Source of the DNA: Parelaphostrongylus tenuis
Lineage: Eukaryota; Nematoda; Chromadorea; Rhabditida; Metastrongylidae
NCBI GenBank assembly: GCA_019055375.1
Contig: JAHQIW010001445.1
Coordinates: forward strand, 1-64,000
Direction of reading: 5' to 3'
DNA length: 64,000 nt
The notes beneath the pieces are model-generated. The model did not search any database and was not told where the DNA came from. It saw only the letters and a program-made list of their open reading frames with translations. Position 1 is the stretch's first letter; each line of letters begins with the position of its first letter. The position numbers and the translations under genes are program-made. Of the stretch, positions 12,011-23,863 are shown in pieces.

Positions 12011-12839
12011 CATCGTAGAGTTATCGTGTACAATCGAAAACCACCAAGTCCATAATCGCCAGAAAATTCAGAGTTACTCCACGAGGGAGTCACTTAGGTT
12101 TCGAGTCTCCGTGATATGCGATCAACATTGAGTGCAGTAAACTGTTATGATGTCCCAAATAAGAAATTTCAAAAAGCGCTTTCCAACGACTTATGCAAAT
12201 ACTTTCATGTAATGTAGAATTGAAAAGATAGAGATGAAGTCATGAGTTTCCAAATACGACCAAAATACTTTATCTTAAGCCTCACGCCTTCCCACAAGGT
12301 ATAAAGGTCTGGAAGTATCAGCTTTGAAACTCGTCAGGATTGCGCTAATACATGTTCCAATTATGGAATTATTTATCTCTTCTAGGACTTAAATACAAAA
12401 ATAACGTCGAGACTGAACGTTCTCGTTCAACTGAACAACGTACCAGCATAGTTGCATAATTAGTTCAGGCTTTGCCACGGATAACATTAACCTTCAAACA
12501 TTTGATGTCTAAGAGATTTTTAGCTTACACGACTACAATCATGCTTATTAGTCATTGTTTTCATGTTTCAAGTTTTCAGTGGTTCCTGTCCGAATGAAGT
12601 AACCTTACTCGGAGGTCTCCTCAAGCATGGATTCTCTCTTGTACAATCGATTTCTGTAATCGGCTCTGAGGAAGATGAAGACATCAGAATGTTAGCTGAG
12701 TACACGTCATTATCAATCTCGTGCATGCTGAAAATCCAAATACAATGATCAATCACCCCAGTTCATATGAGAGTCGGTTTAGTAGAATAGATTTAGTAGT
12801 AGACTCAAGACTTCAATCATAAAATAGATTAGTGGCCAG

Positions 12840-13835
12840 AAGTCGTGACCAGTACGTAATTAGAGAATGTTCTAGACATCCGCAAAGTGACAGAGGTACG
12901 GTATATCCTCCATCCCAAGCATCCAATCGCAATTACGCCTCCCTCCTTGCTTCAATGCAGGGCTGAATGTGGGGCGGGGTCTTTGACGAGGAGGCCGAAA
13001 CCTCTGAAACACCGGTGTATGACCCTGGCGTATCAACCTCGTTTAGCTTAAAGCATTTTTTTTGGAACTAGTCACTTTTTGATATTACATGCAGTTGCGA
13101 CTTCTCTGTTAGCTCAGTCGCAATTGTGCAGAGCAATGCGAATTCTTTTTATGATATGATTATGTTTGAGAGGCTCCTACTTAGCATGCTTTACTTAAAT
13201 ACAATAAGTCGCAGAACATGCCTTGAAGCGGATAAGTGCGAATATTTTCTGTTAGGTGTTTCCTTGGAGCGTTTTGAATAATTTCGTTCTTGCAAGAAGC
13301 AAGATTTTCTACCACAACCGTAGAAGTACCGTGACCGGATAGCAAAACCACTCCTGTTCCGCGGCATATGCGAAGACGATCTGCGCGGATCTGGTTCGAT
13401 CTTTGATGTGATAGAGTTGTCCGTTTTTTCTAGAGGTCTTGCTGAATGTTCTGTATGATTTGTATGGTTTATCATTTGTTTAATCACCACTAGAAACTTC
13501 TTTATTGCTAGGGCAGTAGTCATCTTCTGTGTTTGGATCGAAAATGTTCATTATTTGAAACTTCTCGCTTCTAGTGTTTTCTTAACACCGCGTCCAACTT
13601 TCTACATGCCAAAAAATGATTTTTTGAGCTATGCATGTGGTCTGTTATAGAGGAACTTATGGAGCCCGATACACGTGTTTCGGCCTTAACGAGGCTGTCA
13701 GTATATGTGACTTTTCAGATTTGCGATTGGATGTTTAGGAAGGAGGATATACCGTACCGCTGTCACGTTGCAGATGTCTAAAACATTCTCTAATTACGTA
13801 CTGGTAACGAATTCTGGCCATCCAAGTGTGTTCAG
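12840..13835. other. Local inversion bounded by inverted duplicates
   Basis: In A2 the order 34140-34740 is continuous. In A1 the part corresponding to it is turned round: 13716-13830 is the reverse complement of the 34140-34240 type sequence, and 13190-13330 (read on the minus strand, RNYSKRSKETPNRKYSHL) matches 34600-34700 on the plus strand (RNYVKRSMEIPYRRYSYL). A non-inverted copy of the boundary remains at 12838-12935, so 12838-12935 and 13716-13830 form an imperfect inverted repeat. A GC-richer piece at 12930-13040 has no match in A2. Confidence 0.7.
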
Positions 13836-14203
13836 ACCACGCTCAAATTTCAAAGCAAAGCACTCGAAACAAAGGTATAATTATGATAAAAGTGAAAAAA
13901 GTACCAGCCGAAGAGCAATCGAGTGCGCAACACTCTGTGCTAGGTGGAAATTTTACTTGACACAGAGTGTAAAACATACGTCTTCGATGACTCCCTATAA
14001 GGAGTGTGAGGCTCCCGAGAGAACTGACTATGAATAGATCAAAAGACGACGGGTTCTGCTCGGCTGACGAGTCTGTAAGACGAAACACGTGTAAATCGGG
14101 TGTACAAGAGCCCTTACCAGACCACATGACAAGATGGCTCAAATAATAATGAAAGGATCTATTGAAATTTGAGCGTGGTCTTAACAAAGCACTCAAAATA
14201 AAG
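13829..14203. mobile_element. Rearranged MITE, same family as 3112-3392
   Basis: The right half (about 13995-14203) is the reverse of the 3112-3392 element, from 'cctataaggagtgtgagg' to 'gagcgtggtcttaacaaagc'. The left part is reduced to an end fragment, 'agaccacgctcaaatttc', fused to 'gcaaagcactcgaaac'. Between them lie ~120 bases of other sequence. It sits directly upstream of the first CAP exon. Copy B: 53286-53660. Confidence 0.6.
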
Positions 14204-14238
14204 GTATATTTATACCTATTCACTGTGATATTTTTCAG

Positions 14239-17095
14239 GCCACAGAAGGTTGGTTCGAAGAACTAGAGGATTACGGTGTTGGAAGAGCGAACATCCTCAC
14301 CAGCAATTATTCAACCGCCCAGGTCAAATTGGACATTATACTCAAGTGAATGATTTTGTTTGATTATCGCTTATCTCTCATATGTAATTCATTTATTGAG
14401 GGTATCACGGGTGCTCGCACAAGTTCCGATAGAAGTTATTTACGTATTTTAACCACTTTTTTATCTTTCACCTATTCATCGCCAAATATAAATGTGAAAA
14501 ATATGGTAGGTAGGAACGATCGATATAAAAGTTAGGACACTTGACATAGATTGCCCTACATGGCCCAAATATATGAACTCATTCGTAGGGTAGGAAGCGT
14601 GCCGCTCACACACAAGCATAACTGCGTGCTGAGCATATTCTCGTGTGTGTATTCAAACGTGCATCAATGACCAGAGCAGTGAAGAAGATTGTCCTCTGAA
14701 CACATCTGCGTTCGAGGACAAGTAGACGAGCTTCTCTTTCTACAATCCTACTTCCGCAACGTAGAGAACCATCTCCTCACTTAGCATCGTTTTTCGCACT
14801 AGTGAAATCCTCGTCTGACCGGTCAACTAAAAGGATAGGGCAAGAGATGATCGATTTTGAAGTACGTCAACGAAGTGATCTATTGAATCATCGGAGTTAC
14901 TTCAACGTGCTGGAAAAATGCATCCTTGAGAACTGACATGAAGCATATATGCGGGCTTATGCTGATGGACTAGTCAGTTTATCCATAGCAAACAAATTCA
15001 TCATGCTTTCATCAATGGCAATATATGGCTATATCGGGTGTTGAAGAAAAGCTGGAGCAACAGTGTTTTGAAAAATAGGATTGTTTTGAAACTCAATTCT
15101 GTTTCGAAATTCACCATTCATTTGAAGAGCTCATGAATTAGAATAAATTTACATCGTCTCCACAGCAAAAAAAAAACGACAGATACAAAAATTAGCAAAG
15201 AAAAGATTACACTTGCTAGGGAATCATTCATAAGCGAGTAAATTCAGGAAGGGCTAAAATTCCAATGATCTTCAATGCTTAGCTCTGCGGCATTCCGTTA
15301 TGTTGTTCACACGACTTTATGTTAACATCGGCATATCAGTACTTCTCTGTTTTTCTTTATGATCAAGCGAGAGGTTATTGTTATAGAAATGTTTTCCATC
15401 ACAGTTAACATTTCCGCGAACTTTCCCCTGCTTAGAGCTTAGAATATTTAAATCAATATTATAATATTTAATGAAATACCTTTATGATACCTCATAAAGT
15501 CACAAAACGTAGAGTTTAGTCGAAATCACCTGTCACCTGTCACCCCGTTGATCGTCGAGTGACTCTACCGTGTACCAGCAACTCTTCCATTTTTCCCTGT
15601 CGCGTGTAAGAGTATCCCAGTTGGTCCTTTTTGCTCTAGGGATTCTCTGAGCATCATACCTTTCTTCTAACGCTTTCGTGAAGAAATCGGTGTGAGGAAA
15701 CCAACGGGACAGTGGTCTTCTTTTAGAGCGCTTGACGCCCCGAGGAATCCGGTCGGTAACGGCTCTCGTCCATCGGTTGTCGTTGAAGCGTATCACGTGT
15801 GCGGCCCACCTTATTTTCGATATCCTGGCGTGTAGAACGGCGTCTCTGATTTTCGATCGTTGACGTATGTTGAAACTTCGGATCCTTTCTCTCATCTGCG
15901 AGATACGGGATACTCCTAGCATCGACCTTTCGACTGCGCGTTCGATAACGCTATGTGATCTTTCATCCTGCTTACGTAGCGACCAGGTTTCTGCTGCATA
16001 CGTCAGGACAGGGATTATTGTCGATTCGAAAAGGTGGGCACGGAGTCGGATGTTCTTTGTTTTTCTACTACATCTTCGATGCTCTTAAACGTTTCCCAAG
16101 CCGCTCGTATCCTCCTGCTCAACTCTGAAGCTAGGCAGTTCACCATGTTGATTTCACGACCTAGATAGACGTAATTGGAGCATTCGGAGATTGTCGTTCC
16201 GTTGAGCGTGATTGGGGCATTCGTAACCCATCCGTTCCTCATGAACATTGTTTTCGTTAGATTTAGTTGGAGACCAATCTTTCCACATGTGTCATCGAAA
16301 TCGGTCAACATTCGTTCCGCTTGACTGATCTTTGGTGTTATGAGAACGATATCGTCAGCAAAGCGGAGATGGTTTAATTGTCGACCGTCAATGTTCACTC
16401 CCATATCGCTCCATTTTAATGTTCGCATGACGTTTTGTAGAGTGGCATTGAATAGTTTTGGTGAAACTGTATCGTCTTGTTGAACCCCTCTTCTCAAAAA
16501 AAAAAACACAAAAGGCAAAAAGAAAAATGAAATGGAGGCAAAAAACAATTTTTCACATACTCACAGCACTCTTTGTGAATGTTCCACTCAGTATTCCGAG
16601 ACTGTCAAGGTTGAAAAACGTGTATCAAGCGTTATTAGTTGCCCTGCATCAGGCCACATGAGTGGCTCCAAAACCACTATCACACTTGTTGAACTGTGAG
16701 CTTGTTCTTAAGAAAACACTCAAAACAAAAAGGTAAGCGAAAGTGTTTTTTGTTTCGCAAATATACACTTGATGTGGGCGCAGAATTCGGTCTCAGTCTC
16801 TCTCACTGTATTCGTTTTAGCTGGTATGGCAGGGCACCAGATATGTTGGCTGTGGTATTCGAGACTGTCATTCAAGCACGCTTGTCGTGTGTCAATACAA
16901 GAACGCGTAGGTTTGCCATAATGTCCACCTTTCCCCATATTCGCTGCTTTTATCTAAGAAAAAGTCTCCAAAACTGCAGTTTTCAGAGGAAGTCGGTTCG
17001 GAAATAAGATTTACGAAATTGGTCAACCGTGCTCAAAGTGTGCAGCAGAAGAGCAGTGCACTCTGACAGAAGGACTCTGTTTCGGTCGTGCGTGA
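14239..17095 (+). CDS. CAP/SCP (ASP-type) gene, three 3'-terminal exons
   Basis: Three exons of a secreted cysteine-rich CAP-superfamily protein (SCP/TAPS; ASP-type in hookworms). Exon 14239-14345 follows TTTTTCAG, encodes ATEGWFEELEDYGVGRANIL and the CAP motif FNRPGQIGHYTQ, and is followed by GTGAAT. Exon 16821-16906 follows CGTTTTAG, opens in phase with LVWQGTRYVGCGIRDC, reaches VVCQYKN and ends at a GTAGGT donor. Exon 16987-17095 follows TTTTCAG, restores the split codon and encodes NKIYEIGQPCSKC, EQCTLTEGLCFGRA and a stop. Phases agree at both junctions. One base appears missing at about 14301-14310, shifting the frame between ANILTS and the GHYTQ part. No upstream exons (signal peptide, first half of the CAP domain) were found. 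The 2,475-bp intron holds an antisense RTE fragment. Either a partial gene with one sequencing indel or a pseudogene. Confidence 0.85.
14346..15519. other. CAP-gene intron, unexplained sequence
   Basis: First part of the 2.5-kb intron. The plus-strand stretch at about 14794-15046 is open apart from one stop, with phrases such as EMIDFEVRQRSDLLNHRSY and AYMRAYADGLVSL. I recognise no family and see no splice sites that would make it an exon. The counterpart in copy B is 53803-54976. Confidence 0.3.
15520..16494 (-). pseudogene. 5'-truncated RTE reverse transcriptase in CAP intron
   Basis: Minus strand, 3' part of an RTE-type element. It begins abruptly at RRGVQQDDTVSPKLF (about 16494; relatives read QGDTISPKLF), next to a 12-base A run on the plus strand. 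It continues through GRQLNHLRFADDIVLITPK (FADD box, 16362-16351), then shifts frame near 16035-16050. In the new frame follow LRAHLFESTIIPVLTYAAET, RWAAHVIRFNDNRWTRAV and the end SLDDQRGDR-stop at 15533. The catalytic DD pair is intact but motif A and everything upstream are missing. It belongs to a different subfamily from 22492-23863 (ADDIVLIT rather than VDDIVLFS). It is antisense to the host gene. Confidence 0.88.
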
Positions 17096-18667
17096 AATAT
17101 TATGAATAATCAATGAAGAGGCAGCTTCTTAAACTTGATTGGATCATGTTTCAGTAACAACAAAGTTGAAGAGGAGCAATTTCTTATAGTGAAGACGATT
17201 CATATTTTTAATATTCCATTATGTAGATGTCCGATTACTTCACAGCAGTCATTGAAAGCTAGCATGCTTTCCTCTCAATTCTTCCTCGTGTTATCGTCGT
17301 CCATATGTGGAACTGCAAGAAGTATGTACACATAAATATGTGTCTGAAAAATCCTTCAGGATCGGTGGCAGATCCAGTAGATATTATGTGCCTTTAAAGT
17401 CTCCTAGAAACTTCGTGTATGTTCCGTGATATAAATACCCAACGGATGTTATACTTTGAACGAAAAACAACGGTCTGAATTGGCTCAGCAGAGTGACTCC
17501 TAAACGAGATAAATTTCAACGTCGATTAATGCATGTGTATTTTTTCGCTTCCTTCTTATAAGTAGGGAACAAACGAAAAATCGATCTCATTCGCTACAAC
17601 AAGAACTTTTCATAGGAGCGTTAGTAACCATTCGAAAGCTGAGGCTTGTGGCTACAGCTCCTTCGCCAATTTTTCAAAACATCGCTTCATAACATTGTAA
17701 CATGTAAAATAAAATCATGTTCCATAAAACAACGCGCTTTTTTATCTTTTATCGCGCTTATATTTCTCTGGACAGAACTCTTCCTTAGAATTCTATTAAT
17801 CAAACTATATTACAAGCTTTGAAGGACTCAAAATGTGTCTGCTTTTCGGAAAGCTCACTTGATCTTCTGATCTCCTCTGGTTTTTGATTGTGCTGAAACC
17901 ACGCCTGACTGAGCTCTTTCTTCAAACTACCAGTAATCATCTGATAGAGTAATGTTTTGTGATTCCAACGTTGTCCTTACTTTCTGAAAAAACGGTCTAG
18001 CCGGGAAAATAAGATCGAGTTTCTCATTTTTGATAACTTTGTTTACCAGCTATTCGACAGGGCAAAGGCGGTAGCAGAGGCGTGGCAAAGGCGAGGCAAA
18101 GCAGGACGTTCGCTATCTTGTTAATCAGTTAGGAATTTTTTCTTTGCTTCGACAGTAGCTTTTGATGAAACGACTGACTAAGATACTATGAAAACTTCTC
18201 TACGCATTGATATTCTTTTCGGATTCCAGTGAATTATACTCGTGGCAAAAATATAGGCTAAAGGCGAGTGTGAAACATAATTTTTATTCTGGATGACCAA
18301 CGTTATAGAAGGGTGTTTCGAAAAAACGACGATATGGAGCTATAGTCTCAAGTCTAAGCTTTCGAATGATTATTAACATTTCTGTGAAAAGTTGCTCTCC
18401 AGCGAATGAGATCGGCTTTTCATTTGTTCATTTCTGATCAGAAATACCTTTTTTTCTTCCATCTTTAAGCTTTTTCGACTCGTGTCTGTCTAAGAGATAC
18501 TCAATTCGACTTGTCCCGTGATTTTTCTCGTCTAAGCTTCAATTCACTTTCTTTTCAATTGCGAATCTAGTGGTTGCGAAAAGCAATGGCATTTTAGAAA
18601 TTGCTCTACTAAGACAGGCACAACTTCATGCCAATGATTTCCATTCACATGAAATAGGCGACGCAAA
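17096..18667. other. Gene-free stretch downstream of the CAP gene
   Basis: AT-rich, with no protein motif or inverted-end element that I can see. A short run of 'ggcaaaggcg'-type repeats lies at about 18060-18105. It has no match in the A1 or A2 units. Copy B: 56553-58124. Confidence 0.5.
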
Positions 18668-18862
18668 GTGATGCTGGATTTTGCACCCTACACTTCGGTG
18701 TCACATGCACGCTCACGAGATTATGCTCACGGTATTCTGAAATTGGCAGGCATGCTTTCAAAGAAAGTGCTCAACATCAAGGAGGCAATCAATGCCGGTC
18801 CGCCGTGGACAACTCCGGAGGTTGGCAGCAGCAGAGCAAGAGGAGCGTTCGAAATGACTTAG
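18668..18862 (+). CDS. Unknown 64-codon open frame
   Basis: ATG to TAG, richer in GC than its surroundings, which is the only hint that it codes. The protein contains SHARSRDYAHGILKLAGML and ends SSRARGAFEMT. It has no signal peptide, membrane segment or known motif. It lies outside the A1/A2 duplication, so no paralogue is available to test constraint. Copy B: 58125-58319. Confidence 0.2.
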   Translation: MMLDFAPYTSVSHARSRDYAHGILKLAGMLSKKVLNIKEAINAGPPWTTPEVGSSRARGAFEMT

Positions 18863-19544
18863 TGTCGCTCTTCTCTAGAAAAACGCTAAATTTCACATTG
18901 CAAATCCGACTTGCCACATGTTGTTGATCATTTGATCCTTCAATAATTGAAGGGAAACTACTAAGAGTGTCGTAATGCTAAGGTGTCACGAACTTTCAAT
19001 GAATGGCGATGTCTTTGGCGCAAAAGGCTTTGTTGGGTTTGACCACTAATGGTGTGCTTTCCGTCTCAGTTGACAATTTATCATGCTTTACAGTAAAAAA
19101 TGAATAGTTCTCATGCAAAAACTTCACTATACTCCTCTTACTACGAGTTTATATTGAGGTGAAATCTTACTCGATAGAGGATTTGTGAATTTGTGGTTGG
19201 AATGAGATAGCAGGAAATTACTTTCCACATCTTCGATAAAACTCTTCATTCAAAGAACACAGATTAGATGGTACACGATAAGTGAGACAAGCTGCTTCAA
19301 CACCTACACATTCAAGAAACAATCTTCAAGAGGATATATAGCTTTTTCCACGTCAAATCTGTATGCGAGAAAATGGTTTTCTGGTTAGAGTCACTTCCAT
19401 TTCAGAACGTATGATACACAGTCCTTTCTGTTCACCTAGATTCTGTTATGATCTTTACATTCACCGGACCAATAAATAAAAGTACATCAAAATAGGGAAT
19501 AAGTTTATCAGTGTACATAAAAACCCTACCAATCGCAGTCACAA
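18863..19544. other. Gene-free stretch
   Basis: No recognised feature. It ends where similarity to A1 begins (about 19545). Copy B: 58320-59001. Confidence 0.5.
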
Positions 19545-20288
19545 ATGATGAACCGTCAAATAATCAATCATATTATCACTTTGTCTTATGAAATTAAATA
19601 TTAGGGCTTAGTTCTATAAGATTTGATAGCCTTAATTCCACATAATAGCAGAGGTCAACTTAACGATTGAAAATTACAATACAAGGAATAGCTTGGCAGA
19701 GATGATGTAGAAACTGCATGCGATGAAAATTGATCGCTGCTAATGTACTCTAAGAGTTGGGACCTGCATAAGATTGCAGATGAGGCGGCTTCCTGCTCCC
19801 CCTCCATTTTTCTCCTCTCTAAAAAACTTCATTTAGGCAAGTGCATGTTTGAAGCTTTACCTTTACATGAGAGAGCTATTCTGCCACTCGTTATTGGACA
19901 GCATTCTTCATTACCTAATTTCGCTTGCACATTCTCTCCATAGATGTGTTGTGAAGTTTTCTGATAGCAGGGAGAATATTAGCTGGAGAAATTAAGCGCA
20001 TTGGCTAAGTAGAACATATTATTGCCTTCGACTGGTACAAATGGAACGTTTACCTCAGCTGTGTAGGAGATAACACTCTTCCTCTGCCAAATCAAGCAAA
20101 CAGGTGCCCAAAAAGCGCGAAGCCATGTCACACTGATACGTATGACATGCAGCTAACGTTAGATCCATGTTTATTTAGAATGTTCTAATTGCCTTCACCG
20201 GAAATGTGGTCGCGAGCGTTCTTGGCCGCAGGGGCGCAAGATTTGCATTGTATAGATTGGGATTACAACTTTCTTTTTGTGCCCTTTA

Positions 20289-20322
20289 CATAATATATAT
20301 ATATGTATATATATATATATAG
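20289..20322. repeat. AT dinucleotide microsatellite
   Basis: (AT)n with single interruptions, inside a ~210-bp insert (about 20130-20350) that A2 has and A1 lacks. Copy B: 59746-59779. Confidence 0.9.
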
Positions 20323-21179
20323 TAATGTATAGATGCAGTTCATAAATTAAAGTTACCTGTTCAATGTTGAAAGAAATATTTGAGTTGCACTGCAAAGACT
20401 AATTGACCTGATGTAAAACCAAAGATGATTAAGGTAGGGGTGAAAAGCAAAAAATCAAGACAAGAACAAAGGCGAATCATGAGTTCGAAAGGCAATGTTT
20501 CTCTAAGGGTGTAGATTTGAACATTGAAAACCGAAGATATTAGGACACGATGGTTTTTTTTTCTAAAAAGATCAAGGAAGTCAATGAAATGTATCAGTCT
20601 TCTCGTGACAATAAACTTTTTCAAATCGAGATTCTACTACGTAGTGTCAAAAATCAGCTGCGAAGTCGAAAAAAGTACTGTGGAGGCAAAACGTTATCTT
20701 CTTTTGGTTGGTTAAACGTGCGAATTTGCCGAAAAAAGGCAAAGATCTTTTGGAAGTTTCTTCTGTGATGTTCCATCATTCAATAGCGATACTGTCTCCT
20801 TATAGCACAGATTTTAATACCTAAAAGGCGAGGAGGGAGAGAGGTGGAGGTCAGGACGCTCACTAATCCGAATTTTTCTCTCGCGAGCATCGCTGCAATA
20901 GGTGTATCATACATGATACACGCGTAACCCAAATAGTTCACAGAGAAACGATAATACCGTTATGACATTTGTTAAATAATCCACATTTAAATAGAAAGTT
21001 GATTTCAAAAACCGATTGAAAATTGTCGTGCTTTGAATTTTTAAGCTTCTACTGTTTATAGTTCATTTGTAGCTTTCACGAATTGATGCTAGAGTTTATT
21101 GCACATAATAAGAATGTGCAAAAACATTATAACCTTCTGCGCATAACTATGTTCTCAGATGAGAAACAAACAGTTGAGT

Positions 21180-22390
21180 ATGCAGAATTTTCACGAAGAT
21201 TTTGCAAAATCACAACCACATTGAGTCTTAGGTAATCAAGCTCTACCGGGACTACCATCTGTTTCTTGTCACGATCGCTAATGTTTACGAGAAAGCGAGT
21301 CACAGCGTGAGACATTAACAGTACTATTAGCGCACCTCGACCAAGGAGCGAATCCGTTCTCCATAAATACTCTGTCACACTGTAATCGAAACTGCGACAC
21401 ATAAATAAAGCTTTTCTCTTGGCAACTCACCATTGTCAAAGGATACGGGATTCGACAAGAGACACTGTCTCTCCAAAGTTGTCATTGCTTCACTGCACAT
21501 TTAAGTCGTTCGACTGGAATGAAAAGTGCATACATGTTAACAGGAAAATCCGTATGGACCTCTGTTCACGCTTGACATTGCTATCTTTCCGAGGAGTACT
21601 AATTAAGCACAAATGATGTTTGATGAAGTGGAAACGAAACGCGGAAGAAGCATGGATTATTCATGAACAAGACGAAGACCCAGTTCATCAAGAAATCATG
21701 ATGCAAAGGGGAACAGATCGAATTCGATGATTCTTTAGATCAAAATGACCGTATGATAAGTGCACTATAGACGATCATGTACATGTAGAATAACATGAAA
21801 AGATAAGCGAAAAGAGAAAGTGGTGTGGGTCGCAGTTCTGTTTCTTTGAGAAGCCTTGGAGTAGATAACGAATATCAAGATCCTTGCTCATTTTTTTGTT
21901 CAACAGTTCTCGCACATTCTGCTATGCAGCAGAAACGTAAGATATTTCAACAACATCAAAATAGTGTACCTCCCACATGACAGTCGTACAAAGTTTCTGA
22001 AATTTAATTCGCACTCAGAACGTCCAACCGGCTTTGCGAAGTTGTTCTTCAAGAACTATACCATCATTGAGATCCACGGTTGGAAACCGCAAGCTTTTAT
22101 AAGCCCATATGGCAATGAGTTCTAACTCACGAATCACCAAATGAGCCTCACGTACGTTACAATGTTCGGAACAAGTCAAAATCGCGAAGAACATTGGACG
22201 AGGTCATAGATTATTTCCTTAACTTCCGGGCCCAGATAGATTCTTCTCGTCTTAAAGCGTTGTGTTACTTCGCTGGCCTCAAAGCTAAACACTTGAAGGT
22301 CAGATAGGGATCACTTTCCTGATCGAGCAGAATATTTTTCAAAGGTTTCTCTTTATTGACCGGAGATTTTACACTAAACCGTTAATGATC
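21180..22390 (+). pseudogene. Old RTE-type retrotransposon remnant (A2)
   Basis: Paralogous copy of 3850-5060. It keeps other parts of the RT better: YEKASHSV near 21288, then RDTVSPKL (about 21458) followed in another frame by FDWNEKCIHVN (about 21505-21540), which corresponds to the RTE segment between the GDTISPKLF motif and the FADD box. Frameshifts and stops are frequent. Comparing the two remnants shows independent decay after duplication. Confidence 0.7.
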
Positions 22391-22491
22391 ACTCAAAAGC
22401 TTGAGTCACAGAGTGTCCATAAAAGTTTTTTTTTTTGGAAACTTTTCTTCAGTGCTGTGGTATTAGAAACAGGAGGTGAAATTCGAAATAA

Positions 22492-23863
22492 CAAATAATA
22501 TAAAGCATACCTCACAAGCTTTTTGGGAGATCATTCTTCTGCGCATACCAAGAACATTGGATGAGGCACAACCAGTTGAGCAAACAGGATTTAGACAAGG
22601 GTTCTGCTACATGGACCACATCCAAACCGTATCTAGGGTCATAGAAGTCTTCCGGGAATACCACGTGCCCTTGATTCTAATCTTCACTGACTATCAAAAA
22701 GCATTTGATAGCTTGGAAACGCACGCAACCCTATCAGCGCTTGTCGATCAAGGAGAGGATCTGTCTAGGCAGGAACTTTATCAGACTGCTATCGGAACTG
22801 TGCCACGAAAACACAGCTCTACCATCGACCTCTTACCGTACCCAGTGGAAAAGGGATTGGACAGGGTGATACAATATGCTAAAGCTGTTCACCGCCGCAC
22901 TGCAGTGGATAACGAAGTCGCCTCATTGGGACGAGAAGAGCATACGCGTCGATGGAAAATTCCTATCAAACCTTCTTTCCGTAGACGACATTGTCTTATT
23001 CTCGAAAAGCACTTCTGAAGCGAGGACAATGGTCAAGGAACTCAATGAAGCGGGGAAGAAGACCAGACTACGAATAAATCGCATGAAGGCCCAGATTATG
23101 AAAAGGCAATGGTGCAATGATGAACATATCAGACTGGAAGGACCTTTACTTACGGAGACCTCTCGTACGTTATCTTGGTCGTCCACTGAGAAATTAGCAT
23201 GAAGGAGTAACTTGACAGCAGAAGAGAAGCAGCATGGGCCGCTTACGGGCCTCTCAGGAAGCCACCGACCAAATAACGGGCCCCAAATCACGCGTTTACC
23301 ATTTCAATTCAACAACCCTTCCAGCGTTGTGTTATGCAGCGAAGACGTGGGCTAATAGTTCAACCACGCCGTGAGTACTACGAGCGACTCACTGAGCGTT
23401 TAAACGATTTTTTCTGAAAATCAGTTGGCGCTCACAACCCCCAGCCGGCTTGCGTAGCTCAGATCTAAGAGGTTTATCTCATCTTTGTGATCCAGAAATC
23501 TTCACATTGGTAGCGAAATACAGATGGGCCGGTCATATAGAAAAAAGATCAGACGACAGATGGACGAAACGAACTGTAGAATGGTCGGCACAAGAATACA
23601 CCCGTCCCCGACGACGTCTACCTACACGTTTGGGGACGTATTCACTAGAATAATTAATCAGCTGCATTCATACCTGTATTCGCATCAGGTGTATTCGTAA
23701 CTGCCGATATTCTACAAATCACGGTATGAAACTCGTGCCAGTGGCCATGCACGAATGAAACCATCGCCATGGACGACAATGGCGAGAAGACGAGACGAAT
23801 GGAAATGTGCTGGGGTCCGCGCAATTCGTGAAGACGGACCGCCAAGTACCGTCCAAGTAAGTA
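22492..23863 (+). mobile_element. 5'-truncated RTE-type retrotransposon insertion
   Basis: A ~1.37-kb 3' part of an RTE-like non-LTR element, absent from the matching site in A1 (about 5163-5174). Flanks attcgaaataa (22481-22491) and gttcgaataaa (23864-23874) look like a slightly diverged target duplication of the A1 empty site. RT pieces in order are TLDEAQPVEQTGFRQGF (about 22557-22605), motif A FTDYQKAFDS (22683-22712), FTAALQW then VDGKFLSNL and a SVDDIVLFS box (about 22885-23010, where the usual box is FADD), and WAGHIEKRSDDRW (about 23525-23565). The end, near 23755-23860, encodes PWTTMARRRDEW and runs into 'caagtaagtagt'. Several frame changes, for example around 22870 and 23200, make it non-functional. 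Confidence 0.85.

Larger units (their letters stand above)
1920..13835 (+). repeat. Older segmental duplication, unit A1
   Basis: Diverged duplicate of 19545-34740. Landmarks shared in the same order include 'gatgaggcggcttcctgc' (2404 and 19778), a block at 5950-6190 matching 24650-24890 at roughly 90% by eye, the tRNA-like piece (8258 and 27139), the foldback element (9141 and 28050) and the CAG-rich element (10007 and 30262). The units differ in length because of insertions in A2 (about 20130-20350, 22492-23863, 28946-30261, 30980-32125) and in A1 (2042-2309, 3112-3392). The right part of A1, about 12940-13835, is inverted relative to A2. Confidence 0.9.

Noticed and set aside
12930..13040. 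GC-rich piece as a possible exon
   Set aside because: Stops occur in each frame within a short distance, and it has no match in A2.
20289..20322. AT-rich tract as a possible replication origin or promoter
   Set aside because: It is a simple dinucleotide microsatellite inside an insert, with nothing else to support a function.
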